From Callorhinus ursinus (taxonomy: Eukaryota > Chordata > Mammalia > Carnivora > Otariidae): a stretch of DNA of 64,000 nt. Under the pieces are notes generated by a model. That model did no database searches. It saw only the letters and a program-made list of their open reading frames with translations, and had not been told where the DNA came from. How positions within the stretch are numbered: the stretch's first letter is position 1; the number at the start of each line of letters is the position of its first letter. Below, in pieces: positions 47,031-57,962 of the stretch. The position numbers were made by a program, and so were the translations under genes. The stretch covers positions 25,060,561-25,124,560 of the forward strand of contig NW_020312785.1 of NCBI RefSeq assembly GCF_003265705.1. Reading direction: 5' to 3'.

Positions 47031-48639
47031 ATTTTTGACATCTAATAAACTTTTTAAAATTATAATTTATGTTTTAATTTTTCCAATTTTCTATTTATTT
47101 TTTCTTCTTCTGTTCCCATTTTTTCTTCCACTCTAGTTCAAATATTCAGAAATACAAAGGTTTTTTTCTTTTTCCTTTAATTCATACATATTCTTAGTAT
47201 AATTTAGAGCAACAGCCTCATTCATACCTCAGTTGTTTAATGATTTCATATATGAAACTGGGAACATCTCTCTCTAATTCATTGTGCTTTATTGAATATT
47301 CATTTTTACATACAAAAAGACAGTTTAACATCACCTCTCAGGGAATTCTGCCTAGTTTCTAGTTTCTAGTTAAATGAATACCAATCTTGTCATACCAAAT
47401 GAATACTTCCCCTTATGTTTTATCTCTGGCATCAGAGCAGACTTTAAAGAAACAATGTTAACCTCTTACAAATTAGTTTTGTGGTCAGGGAAATTCTATA
47501 CACACCCAACCAGTAAATGCCTAATTTTCACCACTCCCTATGCAGTTACCAGAGTGGGCATTGGTTTTAATATATCCTAAAACTATAAATTTTCATTTGT
47601 AATACAACCATCAAGTTTCTGTTAGATAGTGGTTTCTGATTTTGTTTGAATGGCAGAAATTTGTTCTCTGTAGAAAAGAAGTAAGTTTTCCTTTTATGAT
47701 TCTTTTTTTTGTAGTTTTATATTTGTATTTTTCCCTTTTGTTTTTTAATAGTTTGCATATCCCATGTTAGCTGATATGCTACAGCTTAGTACACCTAATG
47801 ATCTGCATTAATATCCAATGTATAACTCGGAGAGCCTGATAGAAAATTAAGCTTGTGGGCACATCATTTTTATTGAGGTTATGATGAAAAAAATTCCCAG
47901 AGATATTAATAACATTTTCTGATATCTGTGCATAATTGTGTGCAAGATCAATCTCTATAGAAAAATAGGTAGCAATTTTTAATGGCTCACTGCTCTAAGT
48001 CATTTGTTTCTTAAGAAAAACCATCAGTTTCAATAAAATATCAAAGCCTTTAAAGCAGCTTTTTTCTACTTATTTCTTCAGCTTTAACAAATTATCACAG
48101 GTCACTGCCTAAAGTAATATGATTGTTTTGTATAGCCATACTCACTTCATTTTAACCACCGATCTGTCATATGTTTTGTTTGTTTTGTTTTTAGCCAAGT
48201 AAGATCAGGCTAAATCAATCTGGGAATTCAATTAATAGACAAAACAATGTCTCTTATTTTTTTGAATTATCACCTCTATAATGTCATTTATGGGAGGTGT
48301 TGTGAATCACTTGTTCTCAAGGTTATTTTCTGAACTGTTAGAATAGCTAAATTCTGACCATCACTCAATATTTTAGTCAACAACTAAGCCCACGCCCAAT
48401 GTTTTTGCTTAATAAAAACATTCATTCCATGTTCTATTTATATTGGCAAGCTGATTAATATTTGGCATTTGCATTTAAATGGTAAGGTGGTACTCAAAAT
48501 TTCCGCGATACTTAATTTTCACTTGCAAAATTCACATTTTACACATATTTTAAACATATTGTTAGCTTTTCAATTAAAAACATGAAATTCCTTTAAATAG
48601 CACAGTGATTTCACTAAAAAGTTACTTTAACTACCATTA
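47031..48639. other. About 1.6 kb with nothing recognised
   Basis: AT-rich sequence with several T runs and a TTTG patch near 48170-48192. No gene or young insertion is seen. Confidence 0.4.
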
Positions 48640-49040
48640 ATTTATTTTATTATTTTGGGGGGGTAGGGGAGAAGCAGAGGGAGAAGGAGAGAGAGAGAGA
48701 GAGTCTTTTTTTTTTTAAGATTTTATTTATTTATTGGAGTGACAGAGAGAGAGCTAGAGAGCACAAGTGAGGGAGAAGGAGAAGCAGGCTCCCCACAGAG
48801 CAGGGGAGCCCGATGCAGGGCTCGATCCCAGGATCCCGGAATCAAGACCCGAGCCGAAGGCAGACGCCCAACGACTGAGCCACCCAGGCGCCCCGAGAGA
48901 GAAAGAGAGAGAGAATCTTAAGCAAACTCTACGCCCTGTGTGGAGCCCTGGCAAGGGGCTTGATCTAACAACCCTGAGATCATGACCTGAGCCAAAATCA
49001 AGAGTCAGATGCTTAACCAACTGAACCAGCCAGGCACCCA
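48640..49040 (-). mobile_element. Older CAN-SINE, antisense, split by a younger SINE
   Basis: The left piece (48640-48703) is a decayed tail plus GAAGCAGAGGGAGAAGGAGAG and a GA tract. The right piece (48895-49040) resumes in GAGAGAAAGAGAGAG and ends AACCAGCCAGGCACCCA, the decayed head complement. Confidence 0.85.
48704..48894 (-). mobile_element. CAN-SINE, antisense, inserted in the GA tract of another SINE
   Basis: It starts TCTTTTTTTTTTTTAAGATT and ends GAGCCACCCAGGCGCCCC. Both borders lie in GAGAGA sequence, so the target duplication cannot be delimited. The high identity of the head marks it as the later arrival. Confidence 0.92.
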
Positions 49041-49430
49041 TCTAACTACTAGTAACTTAGAATGCCCTAAGGATATTCTGTCCTAGGAATATTTTTACTT
49101 CTAAAAACAAGGGCTGCGGGAAGCAAATATTATTTAGAACTTTGAATACCTATGTATTTCAATAGGACAAACATGATTAAGAAAATGAAGAAGGTGTGAA
49201 AAATGAAGACTGTTTTAAAGCTCTTCTCCTTTGAAGATATGACATACCTTTGTTTAATGTCTGATTTAATAGAAATCCAAAGGATTTTCTTAGATGATAG
49301 GTGAGAGCAAACTATTTAAAGTGTTTCTGACTTCCCAAATGAAAATAAAAATTTCTGAATTTTCTGATGAAACTTTTAATACTTTAAGCTATTAAAATTT
49401 ATACTACTTTCCATATTATCTTTCATATGT
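49041..49430. other. No assignable feature
   Basis: AT-rich sequence. Nothing is recognised. Confidence 0.35.
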
Positions 49431-49859
49431 AAAAAATTGTGGTTTCTGGGGCGCCTGGGTGGCTCAGTTGTTAAGCGTCTGCCTTCGGCTCAGGTCATGA
49501 TCCCAGGGTCCTGGGATTGAGCCCCGCATCCGGCTCCCTGCTCAGCGGGAAGCCTGCCTCTCCCTCTCCCTCTGTCTCTGCTTGTGTTCCCTCTCTCTGT
49601 CAAATAAAAAATAAAAATACTTAAAAAAAAAAGTTTGGGGCTCCTGAGGGGCTCAGATGGTTAAGCGTCTGCCTTAGGCTCAGGTCATGGTCCCAGGGTC
49701 CTGGGATTGAGCCCCGCATCCGGCTCCCTGCTCAACGGAAGCCTGCTTCTCCCTCCCCCACTCCCCCTGCTTGTGTTCCCTCTCCCCCTGTGTCTGTCTC
49801 TGTCAAATAAATAAATAAAATCTTAAAAAAAATAAAAAAATAAAAAAATTGTGGTTTCT
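49431..49859 (+). mobile_element. Two CAN-SINEs in tandem between one pair of target-site copies
   Basis: SINE 1 spans about 49448-49632 (GGGGCGCCTGGGTGGCTCAG...) and SINE 2 about 49636-49842 (GGGGCTCCTGAGGGGCTCAG...). Both are in the sense orientation and separated only by the A tail of the first plus GTTT. AAAAAATTGTGGTTTCT occurs once on each outer side, at 49431-49447 and 49843-49859. Confidence 0.95.
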
Positions 49860-50495
49860 TTCTTAATTCTCATGCTTTGGTGTCATAGGTTAGGGTTTAT
49901 ATGAATTATTTAATAATATAAATGCTGTGATGTAGTTAATACTCATACACTAGGGTAAGTGTTTAAACATTTCTGGTAAGAAAAGAATCAAAACAATATG
50001 TTTAATGAATTTCTTGAATTTCACTTCACAAGATTCAGATTGAATTAATATTACTTTGCAGCATTTATTTGTATGAAACCTCTGCTGGTTTGCCTCTCAG
50101 ACATCCCAGAGAGTTGGAGAAATTCTAACATTTATTTGGGATAACATTATTTAGTTTTAATCAAAAGTCCTCATAAATTTTGGGTCTTGAGCAGGTTCAT
50201 GTGGAAGAAAATGAGAAACAGCACTATTTCATGTCAAAACTACAAAATAAAAAAATAATTCAAGGATACTCTACTGATTTTATAATATCAGATAATATGC
50301 TCAGTACTGAGATGTAAAGTTCATACAACCTGAGAGTCAATGTATCAAAAATATGCTATGACATACAGTAGTTTTAAAATAATATGAGATCTAAAAAAGT
50401 AAATGTATGGGAGATACAGTTAGTAAAGCAGTGTTCACATGTGATACTTTATTAACCCCCAATTCTGCATGCTTATATTTGTTTTATTACAGTTT
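49860..50495. other. No assignable feature
   Basis: AT-rich sequence. Nothing is recognised. Confidence 0.35.
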
Positions 50496-50499
50496 TTGT

Positions 50500-50610
50500 T
50501 ACTAATCCTTTTTTAGAAATAAAATCAAGATAAAAGGGATTAAATAACTAGCCCAAAGTCACCAAAGTAATGTTAGTAGTATAACTTAATGAAGGCAGAA
50601 AATGCCTTTC
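50500..50610 (-). mobile_element. MIR-like fragment, antisense
   Basis: 'agataaaagggattaaataactagcccaaagtcacc' is the complement of MIR's CTTGGGCAAGTTACTTAAC region. Confidence 0.6.
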
Positions 50611-50621
50611 AATCCTTATTC

Positions 50622-50750
50622 TCTACCTAGAAAATAAACTCCAGAAAGACAAAGATCTCTGTTGCTTTTGTTCATTGGTGATATTCATGTGCTTTAAGCC
50701 AACCTCGCACAAGGAAGATACTCAGAAGACATTTGTTGAATGACTTCATA
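50622..50750 (+). mobile_element. L2 3' terminus, sense
   Basis: 'gaaaataaactccagaaagacaaagatctctgttg' followed by 'aagatactcagaagacatttgttgaatgac' is the L2 terminal AAGCTCC...TGTTGAATGAATGA pattern. Confidence 0.7.
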
Positions 50751-51104
50751 TGCATCTGTTGAGCACCTTAATTGCTTTCTTTCTCTTGGAAAGCAATTGG
50801 AGTTATTAATGACACCTATTACTTTCAGTGGTAAGAATTATGTAATATATTACCGGAAATGCATTTAGTAACATTATTTTAGCTAAGTTTGAAACCATTT
50901 GTTACATTAATTCTGGATATGCATTTTGATAGTAGGTTATCACTTTTACCTAAAGGCTTTTCTAAAAAAATAAATCTAGGTCCCAGACCAGACCAGAATA
51001 AGGTAATACTTTTAAGCAGGTTTTTCACTGGTAGTCTTCACATTATATAAGAAAATCCCTCCTTTGCCTATGATAGAAGATGGATTCTGTGAAAATCATG
51101 AATA

Positions 51105-51200
51105 TTAGTAACAATTAACTATGTGATAGGAACTGTTAAGTACTTTATCAACATTAACTCTTTTAATTCTCTGCCTTTTACAATCTGGTAGATATATCAA
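51105..51200 (-). mobile_element. MIR 3' end, antisense
   Basis: 'tatgtgataggaactgttaagtactttatcaacattaactc' matches the complement of the MIR 3' half. Confidence 0.6.
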
Positions 51201-52941
51201 AATGTTTAAAAATAAACAGGGGAGATTAGTTTTAAGAATAAATTTTATTTAAATTATAAATCCAAATTATTATTTTACTATTTAATTAACACAAAAATCA
51301 TTATTGTGATATTTTATATTGTTATTGTATTTAAACTTTGAAATCTAGTGTGTATTTTATACTTAGAGCACATTTTAATTGAGATGTTAAGTTTTCCCAT
51401 AGAGAAATAATCCCTATTTAGATTTTATAAAATTTATTTGAAAAATTAGATTCAGTACTCAAAATATTCTAAACATACATAAAAGTTTTAAAGTACAGAC
51501 ATATGATATTAGTAGAGAACAAGACAACTGGAAAACAAGATGCTTAAAAAACATTCTGAAGGAATAAATGAATATATGACCTTTTAAAAGAGGTCTGTCA
51601 CTTAATAGAACTAGAATTTCAAAATTTCTCAGTTTTCTATGTCCTTTTATGTAAACTATTTATACCAATATTTTCTAAAGAGTAATAATTTTGCCTCATC
51701 TGATTTATGCAGACTAAAGCTCTCAATCTTTCACTAAATTATACATAGGAAATTAGTTTGATGATTCTCATATAACTCAATCTGACCCTAAACTAATTCA
51801 TTATATTTTTTAATAGATAGATACATTTTCTGAGAATGTATGTGTATGTTGGAAAGTGTTTGTTAGGACTCCAAAGGGGAAAAGCTGAAATAAATGGAAA
51901 TATTACTAGGTGTTAAACTGTGAAATTAACATGGTGAACAAGAAAACATAGATTCATGTTTGATAATCTTTTTTTTTTTCCAAATTAAGGAGTATCCATC
52001 TCTGCAAAAACTAAGTAGCAAATGCTATAATAATTTATGGACCTGGAAAAGTGAGCACATATTTTAACCTGACAAAAAATGATTAAAAAGTTAATATAAG
52101 AGACACAACTAATTCACATTAATTATTTTAGACTTTGCCATTATTGATTATTGTGTTCAGAGCATTTTTGAATCAAGCATTCAGTTGCAATGGTGTCACA
52201 TTTGACACTGAGCCAAGTTTGATCTCATTTTTCCTGGCTTTGCATGATTATATCCTACGCACATAATTCATTCGTTTGTTCTATTTTAACATCATAAAAA
52301 TAGATGATGAATTTTGAAATTTGAGTATATAGTTGTTGATTGACAAGTGAAGACTGAAATTATAACAAGTCCTCTTTATAATTTGGTAAATTTGTTCAAA
52401 CATTGCCATCTGTTTTTCCTGGGAAACCAAGAACAATCTCTTAGCTACAAATTGATTCTGCTTGGTCACTCAGCTGGTGGAACACAAGGGTAATTTACAG
52501 AGAGATGATTGTTCATTTACTTACAAATTTCCTCATTCTTAGGCAAGTGAGCATTCCAAAGGCAATACACGACTCACAAGTCTGTGTACACCCTGACATT
52601 TCTAAAATAATTCAAAATGGAACTCTTGTCTCTGGAGCTAGTGACTTTCAAGTAGAATCCAATTATATACTTTTCACTTTTTATAAAAGTCTAAGTGAGA
52701 TTTTAAGATCAATATAACTCCAAGGCAGAACAAAAGGAGGGTAAAAACTGGTATTTTAACCAAAGATATAATAACAAAAATACTTATTTAAAAAATTATA
52801 ATGGTTTGACAACTATTGTGATAAATTCTGATAGTTGAAATGTACCATACACTTGGCTTACATTTTTTCACTCCTCCCGGAATAGACTGTTAAAGAATAT
52901 TTTTTTTTATTTTTAAAAAACTACATAAAAAGAGAACAGTC
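51201..52941. other. No assignable feature
   Basis: About 1.7 kb of AT-rich sequence without recent insertions or recognisable genes. A T10 run lies near 51969. Confidence 0.4.
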
Positions 52942-53153
52942 TATAATTAGAATCTATGTCTTTTCCTTAAAAGGCAAGATGATGTCATTTGGAACTGTTA
53001 AATTAATTAAACAAAAAGCCCATTGGTCTATTCTAACACCTTTAGTAGCCTACACAAGCAAACCCAAACCTAAGTCTGCAAATGCTGTAAGGTAAAGAAA
53101 TCAAAGCGAAAGGACAACAAACTAGGCTTTCCCAAATAAGGCAACCTGTATGC
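52942..53153 (+). repeat. 212-bp inverted duplication, arm 1
   Basis: It begins TATAATTAGAATCTATGTC in flanking unique DNA, crosses the 5' border of the LTR at 52996, and ends ...GGCAACCTGTATGC inside the LTR. The reverse complement is at 54374-54585 with two differences in 212, both C here and T in the other arm. Confidence 0.97.
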
Positions 53154-53336
53154 TGTAGCCAATTTAATAATTTGTTTTGCTTCCACCTCTTTTCTAGAAA
53201 AATCTTTCCCTTAATCTCTGTGGGTGGAGCTTGCCTGCAGTGACTTCTGGTTTGGCACTGCCCTCCTGGAGTTGATGTTTTGCTCAACTACACTCTTAAA
53301 ATTTTTAATGTGCCTTGGTTTATCTTTTAACAGAAC
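52992..53336 (+). mobile_element. Solo LTR, ERV1-like (copy 2), with 4-bp duplication
   Basis: The body at 52996-53332 begins TGTTAAATTAATTAAACA and ends TTTATCTTTTAACA. GAAC lies on both sides (52992-52995 and 53333-53336); a 4-bp duplication is typical of class I elements. Internally it aligns with the copy at 12571. The 3' end keeps 'ctcttaaaatttttaatgtgccttgg' but no clear AATAAA. No internal proviral sequence is present. Confidence 0.88.
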
Positions 53337-53790
53337 TGAGTTCTTTAAGAAAGTTAATAATGTATTCATTCAGTTTCCAACAGATACTTTGTAAATATTT
53401 GTTGAATGGATGAAAAAAATAAATTGACTTGAGTTGAATTTAAATGACTGTATTATCTATAAATGTAAAACTTCTTTGTATCAATGAGATTGTAAATAAC
53501 AAAAAGTAGGAGATAATTTAGTAAAATACTTGCAATATATATTAAGGAAATTTACTTTTTTAAATCTGAGGATGTCTTTACCAATCGATAAGAAAAAAAT
53601 CAGCACTTCAGTTGAAATAAAAAGAATATGGTAAAAGATAATTGTTCATGAATTATTTACAAATGACAAAAAATATTTTTATTCCTATGAATGACCAAAA
53701 AAAGGAAAAACTAAAATAATACAATATACACATGGTTTCAATTAGTGTATTGCAAAATAGGGAAACTAAAAATTTTTTTGTTTCTTTTCC
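53337..53790. other. No assignable feature
   Basis: AT-rich sequence between the LTR and an old L1. Nothing is recognised. Confidence 0.35.
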
Positions 53791-53794
53791 AATC

Positions 53795-54210
53795 CACCTG
53801 TTCTTTCCTCTCCAGCCGGAAGTGACTCCTGATCTGTTTATCTCTACAGATTAAATTGTAACTTTTATAATTTTATAAAAATGATGCCATAAAGAATATT
53901 TTCCGGGCGCCTGGGTGGCTCAGTCGTTAAGCGTCTGCCTTCAGCTCAGGTCATGATCCCAGGGTCTTGGGATCGAGCCCCGCATCGGGCTCCCTGCCCC
54001 AAGGGAAGTCTGCTTCTCCCTCTCACACTCCCTCTGCTTGTGTTCCCTCTCTTGCTGTGTCTCTCTCTGTCAAATAAATAAATAAAATCTTTAAAAAAAA
54101 AAAAGAATATTTTCCTTGGCTGTCTGGCTACTTCCACTCAGTGTAATAATTTTGAGATTCATTTGTGTTATAGATTCATTTTTCTTGTATATTTGTGTAT
54201 ATTATTTGTA
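53795..54210 (-). mobile_element. L1M fragment, antisense, split by a SINE
   Basis: 'ctgatctgtttatctctacaga', 'aaatgatgccataaagaat', 'cttccactcagtgtaataattttgagattcatttgtgtt' follow the complement of an old L1 3' region. The CAN-SINE at 53905-54101 sits within it. Confidence 0.65.
53891..54115 (+). mobile_element. CAN-SINE, sense, with perfect 14-bp duplication
   Basis: The body at 53905-54101 starts GGGCGCCTGGGTGGCTCAGTC and ends AATAAATAAAATCTTTAA-A(n). AAAGAATATTTTCC is exact at 53891-53904 and 54102-54115. It is very close to consensus and therefore young. Confidence 0.97.
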
Positions 54211-54224
54211 AATACATTCAAAAC

Positions 54225-54373
54225 ACTATTTGACATGACTATATATATTTATATAGTTTATTTATTTAGTATATAAATTTAGTATATAAATTATTTATTC
54301 ATTTAGTATATAAATATTTAGTATATAAATTTATTTATATAATATATTATTATATATATATAATGTATTATAT
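54225..54373. repeat. TA-rich low-complexity tract, left of the inverted arm
   Basis: Repeated TTTAGTATATAAAT units and (TA)n form a region able to fold back on itself. It ends with ATTATAT at the edge of the inverted arm. Confidence 0.9.
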
Positions 54374-54585
54374 GCATACAGGTTGCCTTATTTGGGAAAG
54401 CCTAGTTTGTTGTCCTTTCACTTTGATTTCTTTACCTTACAGCATTTACAGACTTAGGTTTGGGTTTGCTTGTGTAGGCTACTAAAGGTGTTAGAATAGA
54501 CCAATGGGCTTTTTGTTTAATTAATTTAACAGTTCCAAATGACATCATCTTGCCTTTTAAGGAAAAGACATAGATTCTAATTATA
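54374..54585 (-). repeat. 212-bp inverted duplication, arm 2 (inserted copy)
   Basis: This is the reverse complement of 52942-53153. It contains the 5' 158 bp of the LTR and 54 bp of the unique flank beyond the LTR border. It is embedded in TA-rich repeats on both sides, so it looks like the inserted copy. It has no A tail and no target-site duplication. Confidence 0.97.
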
Positions 54586-54670
54586 ATTTATATTTAGTAT
54601 ATAAATATATACTACTATATGTATATATGATATATATAAATTATATGTATTAAATCATATTAAATTATAT
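54586..54670. repeat. TA-rich tract, right of the inverted arm
   Basis: It resumes with ATTTATATTTAGTATATAAAT, the same unit type as on the left, indicating that the arm interrupted one continuous TA-rich tract. Confidence 0.85.
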
Positions 54671-54915
54671 GTTCTTATTGACTGTCATTTTTAGAGATTT
54701 GTTCAGTGCCATTCACTGTTTTAATTTCTTTAGCTCATGTAGTTTCTGGCATATAGTAAACAATAAATACCTGTTGAAAATTCATCAACATATTTATTTA
54801 TGAAACTTTGCATACATATCTGATTATTTTCTTAAAATACATTCAAAACATGAAATTATAGATTTCAAAAGGTAGGACCAACTCTCCACAAACAGGTGGA
54901 TGGATAAACAAAATG
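54671..54915. other. Mostly unassigned, ending in a possible L1 piece
   Basis: 'caaacaggtggatggataaacaaaatgaccca' at about 54888-54920 recalls sense L1 ORF2 sequence. The rest is not recognised. Confidence 0.4.
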
Positions 54916-54916
54916 A

Positions 54917-55170
54917 CCCATACATGACAACTATTATTTTTTTTTAAAGATTTATTTATTTACTTTTGAGAGAGAGCCTGAGTGCACGCATGTGGGTAGA
55001 GCGAGGATCAGAGGGAGAAGGAGAGAATCTTGAGCAGACTCCCCACTGAGCCTGGAGCCGGATGAAGGGCTCAATCTCATGATCCATGAGATCAAGACCT
55101 GAGCAGAAATCATGACTTAGACGCTTAAGTGACTGAGCCACCCAGGCGCACCCATATATGACAACTTTTA
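54917..55170 (-). mobile_element. CAN-SINE, antisense, with 20-bp duplication
   Basis: The body at 54937-55150 begins with T9-AAAGATTTATTTATTT and ends GAGCCACCCAGGCGCA. CCCATACATGACAACTATTA at 54917-54936 and CCCATATATGACAACTTTTA at 55151-55170 form the duplication (18 of 20). Confidence 0.94.
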
Positions 55171-55189
55171 GATAAAGTTGGATTTAAGT

Positions 55190-55690
55190 AGAAAAGTAAC
55201 AGGACACCCCTCAAATTTCAGCCCCTGTACCCAAGTTTGTGCACAAAAGTGGGAATAATTATAACAGCAGAATGAAGCAACCCAAACATCTATTTCTGTG
55301 GAATACAGAATGGATAAAAGGAGTGTGCTAGGCTGAGAACATCTCCAAAAAGCACATCAACAATACATACAGCATGATTCTGGTTAGTTAAAAAAAAAAA
55401 CCAAAAACCTGGGAGGAATAAAACAAGATGAAACTAGAGAGGGAGACAAACCATAAGAGACTTCTTAAGCATAGGAAAGAAACAGGCTTGCTGGAGGGGA
55501 GGTGGGGGGGGATGGGGTGACTGGGTGGTGGGCAGGAAGGAGGGCACGTGATGGAATGAGCACGGGTGGTTGTATGCAACTGATGAATCACTGAACTCTA
55601 AAACTAATAATACACTATATTGTTAATTAATTGAACTTAAAATTAAAAAAAAAGGAAACCCCCCCCCAAAAAAAGAAAAGTAACAGGACA
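55190..55690 (+). mobile_element. L1-ended composite insertion with perfect 17-bp duplication
   Basis: AGAAAAGTAACAGGACA is exact at 55190-55206 and 55674-55690. The insert has an unassigned 5' part (55207-55388), an internal A10 run (55389-55398), and a sense L1 3' UTR (about 55425-55645) with an irregular tail that includes nine C. The 5' part is not recognised as the L1 sequence that should precede that 3' UTR. Confidence 0.85.
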
Positions 55691-56930
55691 TACAAATTTA
55701 AGATATTCTGAGTTTGCTCTGAAGAATTTTTGTGTGGGGTATGTGCAAGAGATGATCTCTTATCTACTACCTGTTATCTATTATCTGTCATCTATCTATC
55801 TATTTATTTTTGCCCTGAGATACACAGATATGTAATTAACTATGTAAGCATACAAAAGTATGTTGGTCATTATTATTCTGTTTATCAGATATTACAATAA
55901 TAAATGGTAATTGTGTTTTATTACTCTCCATTTTTTACTCTGTTTTATGTTCTTTTAATTTTCTATAGTGAAATCAGTTACATTTATAATAGAAAAATAC
56001 AGGCCATTTAAATTAAGTTTACTCCAATATACAATTATGTTTGTATTTATTTCCTTGAAAGGTGAAAGTGTGACTTGTAATTATTTGAGTTTGATTGGGA
56101 CTAAAACATCTGGACAACCGACCCAGAAGATAAGGGATACAAATGGCCAATAAATAAGAAAAATATTTAATCTCCCTTGAAATCTAAGACGCACAAAATT
56201 AGACTGAATAACAATGAACTACCAGTTTACCTTACCAAATTGTGAACAATAAGATAAGTGTAATTTCTTTGTTATGTAATTGTTATTTCTGTGATATTTA
56301 TAATACTCATAATTTTTAATTATTATGCTTCTTAGAATGGGGTCAGAAAAACAGGAAAATATTTTGCTAGAAATGTTTATATTGCTTGATTAAAAAGAAC
56401 AAACAAAATACGTGTATGTACAAGAAAATGTTGACAAAGGCAATCTCTGATTGATGAGGTACTGATTATTTCATTTTCTTCTGCATGAAAATTGATTTAT
56501 TATCTTATTGGTAGAATTTTTAAAGTACATATGCTATGCTGAATTCCAGGGCAAATATCCTAAAACTTATTTTATTAGCTTTGTCCTTTTCATATTGCAT
56601 ACATGAAAGCTTCTTCAATATATTATTCTAAGACTATTGCCATTGTGCTTCATGGCTTCAGTGTCACCAAAAACTGACTCCATCTCAGATTATTTTCCAT
56701 TATGGAACAATATTTTTCTACCTCACAGATACTGTTAGACATTCTCTAATCTGAATGTAAACTATTTCCTCTTCTATTTATTGTTGTGAATACCCAAATG
56801 TCCTCAATGTTGTGATTTTTCTCTACGTATCCTCTGTAAGTCTCATTTTTTTTTCATCTATGAAATGAAGCCAATGCTACCACTCTTAAAAATAAACAAA
56901 TAAATAATTTTTATTAGTTTTATTTACAGC
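55691..56930. other. No assignable feature; short (TATC)n near 55755-55810
   Basis: AT-rich sequence. A TATCTATTATCTGTCATCTA patch is low-complexity. No gene is recognised. Confidence 0.4.
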
Positions 56931-56934
56931 TAAA

Positions 56935-57140
56935 GTTTATTGAATAGCCACTAAATGTCAGAAATAAGGGTGAAGGCTTTGCAAGAATTATTTCATTGAA
57001 TTCTAATTGCAAATATTTTAGCTAGAAATCTCATTTTACAGGTGAAAATACTGCTGTATCAGGATATTTTATACTTTCCAAAGTAAAAGAGTCATAAAGG
57101 ATAAAAGCAGGATTTATTCTCACATAGTCTAATCTGAGTT
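56935..57140 (-). mobile_element. MIR, antisense
   Basis: 'ttattgaatagccactaaatgtcag', 'gaattatttcattgaattctaattgcaaa' and 'ctcattttacaggtgaaaatactg' follow the MIR complement order. Confidence 0.65.
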
Positions 57141-57504
57141 CCCTGTTTTTAGCCTCTCACTAAAGCTTCAACAAAGGCCCGATTTTCAACATGTACTATG
57201 CACCCATTTAGACTGGGAGTCATTTGTAGTGCTTTTGGACTTCTTGGCTTGGAATTTTGTTTATTTTAGCCATGATCATGCCATTGTTGACTTGATAGAA
57301 AATTAGCATTAATGGTACTTTTACATAGAAAATAATAGGGTCTCTTGCTATACTTCTGCTTTACCTGTTGATGGGAATTGACTCAAACTGGACACTGACA
57401 AAAGTTGCAAGCCCTATTAAGCAGTCAGCGGATAGTTTTACTGAGTTAACTTCCCTGAGCATCCTGTTTTGCTTAACATTATAAATATTTTGCATTTTTC
57501 TTTA

Positions 57505-57962
57505 ATCGTCATCATGGTTAATTTTATGTGTCAACTTGGCTAGGCAATGTTACCCTAGTTTTTTGGTAAAACAGTATTCTAGAAACTGCTGTGAAGGTAT
57601 TTTGTAGACATGATTAACGTATGTAATGAGAAATTTAATTAAAGCAGAGTATTCTCTATAATGTGGGTGGGCCTCATTCATTCAATTTAAAGCCTTAAGA
57701 GCAAAAACTAAACTTTCCCAGTAGAGAGGGAATTCTGCTTTAAGACTATAACATAGACATCCTGTCAGAAATTCCAGCCTGCTAACATATCCAGTGAGTT
57801 TCAGACTTGCTGGCCTTCACAATGGCATGAGCCAATTCTTAAAAATAAATCTCGGTCTCTGTCTCTATCTCTTTCTCTCTATCTTGAATCTCCATATCTG
57901 TCTGTCTATTAACATATCTATCCTGTTGGTTCTGTTGCTCTGGAGAGTCTTAACTGATACTA
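57505..57962 (+). mobile_element. LTR-like element, sense, nearly complete
   Basis: The blocks 'taattttatgtgtcaacttggctaggcaatg', 'ctgctgtgaaggtattttgtagacatgattaac', 'ataatgtgggtgggcctcattcattcaatttaaagccttaagagcaaaaac', 'gccaattcttaaaaataaatctc' and 'ctctggagagtcttaactgat' match a common mammalian LTR-type repeat. A CT-rich microsatellite has grown at its 3' end. The subfamily is not assigned. Confidence 0.65.

Noticed and set aside
54225..54670. Possible satellite or origin-like AT-rich element
   Set aside because: The unit is short and irregular, and the tract is only about 230 bp once the inverted arm is removed. It is better explained as a TA microsatellite.
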